A stretch of DNA of 5,536 nt. Origin: Vicinamibacteria bacterium (lineage in GTDB: Bacteria; Acidobacteriota; Vicinamibacteria; Vicinamibacterales; 2-12-FULL-66-21). The notes beneath the pieces are model-generated. The model was not told the DNA's origin, ran no database searches, and worked only from the letters and a program-made list of their open reading frames with translations. The stretch is from assembly GCA_025937075.1 (NCBI GenBank), contig JAICSD010000315.1:1-5536 (forward strand), given 5' to 3'. Positions 5,517 through 5,536 of the stretch are shown here, one piece after another; position 1 is the stretch's first letter; the number at the start of each line of letters is the position of its first letter. The translations under genes and the position numbers were made by a program.

Positions 5517-5536
5517 CGTCATCCTGAGCTTCACGA
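5517..5536. repeat. Possible left end of a dispersed intergenic repeat (GTCATCCTGAGC type)
   Basis: The sequence CGTCATCCTGAGCTTCACGA resembles the left half of a short palindromic element of the form ATCCTGAGC...GAAGGAT, which I recall from many environmental bacterial genomes. Only one half is visible, so this is a memory-based resemblance. It could instead be the 5' leader of the heat-shock gene. Confidence 0.35.

Noticed and set aside
5511..5536. Start of a coding sequence at ATG 5511
   Set aside because: There is no Shine-Dalgarno. The eight visible codons (MNRHPELH) do not resemble GroES, HrcA or DnaK, and the bases resemble a dispersed repeat.

Overview
The window is high-GC bacterial chromosomal DNA with all genes on the + strand. 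It looks most like an uncultured Acidobacteriota-type genome (for example Vicinamibacteria). That is an inference from the very high third-position GC, the mixture of housekeeping and amidohydrolase/XdhC genes, the short intergenic hairpin repeats and a CIRCE heat-shock operator. No 16S rRNA or other phylogenetic marker is present to prove it.

Layout: (1) positions 2-1981 hold the 3' part of a class A penicillin-binding protein of the PBP1B type. It has glycosyltransferase and transpeptidase domains, and its N-terminal membrane anchor lies outside the window. (2) A gene-free gap of about 145 bp (1982-2125) holds a 91-nt imperfect palindrome that starts at the PBP stop codon, followed by an extended -10 promoter. 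(3) A compact three-gene operon follows: a SurA/PrsA-like peptidyl-prolyl isomerase lipoprotein (2126-3163), an XdhC/CoxI-family molybdoenzyme maturation factor (3160-3978, apparently starting at CTG), and a COG0402-type amidohydrolase/deaminase (3957-5291). Each gene overlaps the next by a few bases, so translation is probably coupled. (4) Downstream, 5292-5464 is an array of hairpin-forming repeats with a unit of about 41 bp. It abuts a second extended -10 promoter and a near-perfect CIRCE element (5477-5503), the operator of the HrcA heat-shock repressor. The controlled gene, probably groES/groEL, hrcA or dnaK, lies beyond the right edge.

How the genes work together: the PBP and the PPIase lipoprotein both act in the cell envelope (peptidoglycan synthesis and folding of exported proteins). 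XdhC and the deaminase fit a purine-degradation pair, with deamination of a purine followed by oxidation by a molybdenum hydroxylase that XdhC helps mature. No xdhA/B gene is visible, so this pairing is a hypothesis.

No clearly new biological system is visible. The points most worth a second look are the long PBP 3' hairpin with one-sided G:U compensation, the CTG-started xdhC, and the repeat array fused to the upstream side of a CIRCE-controlled promoter.
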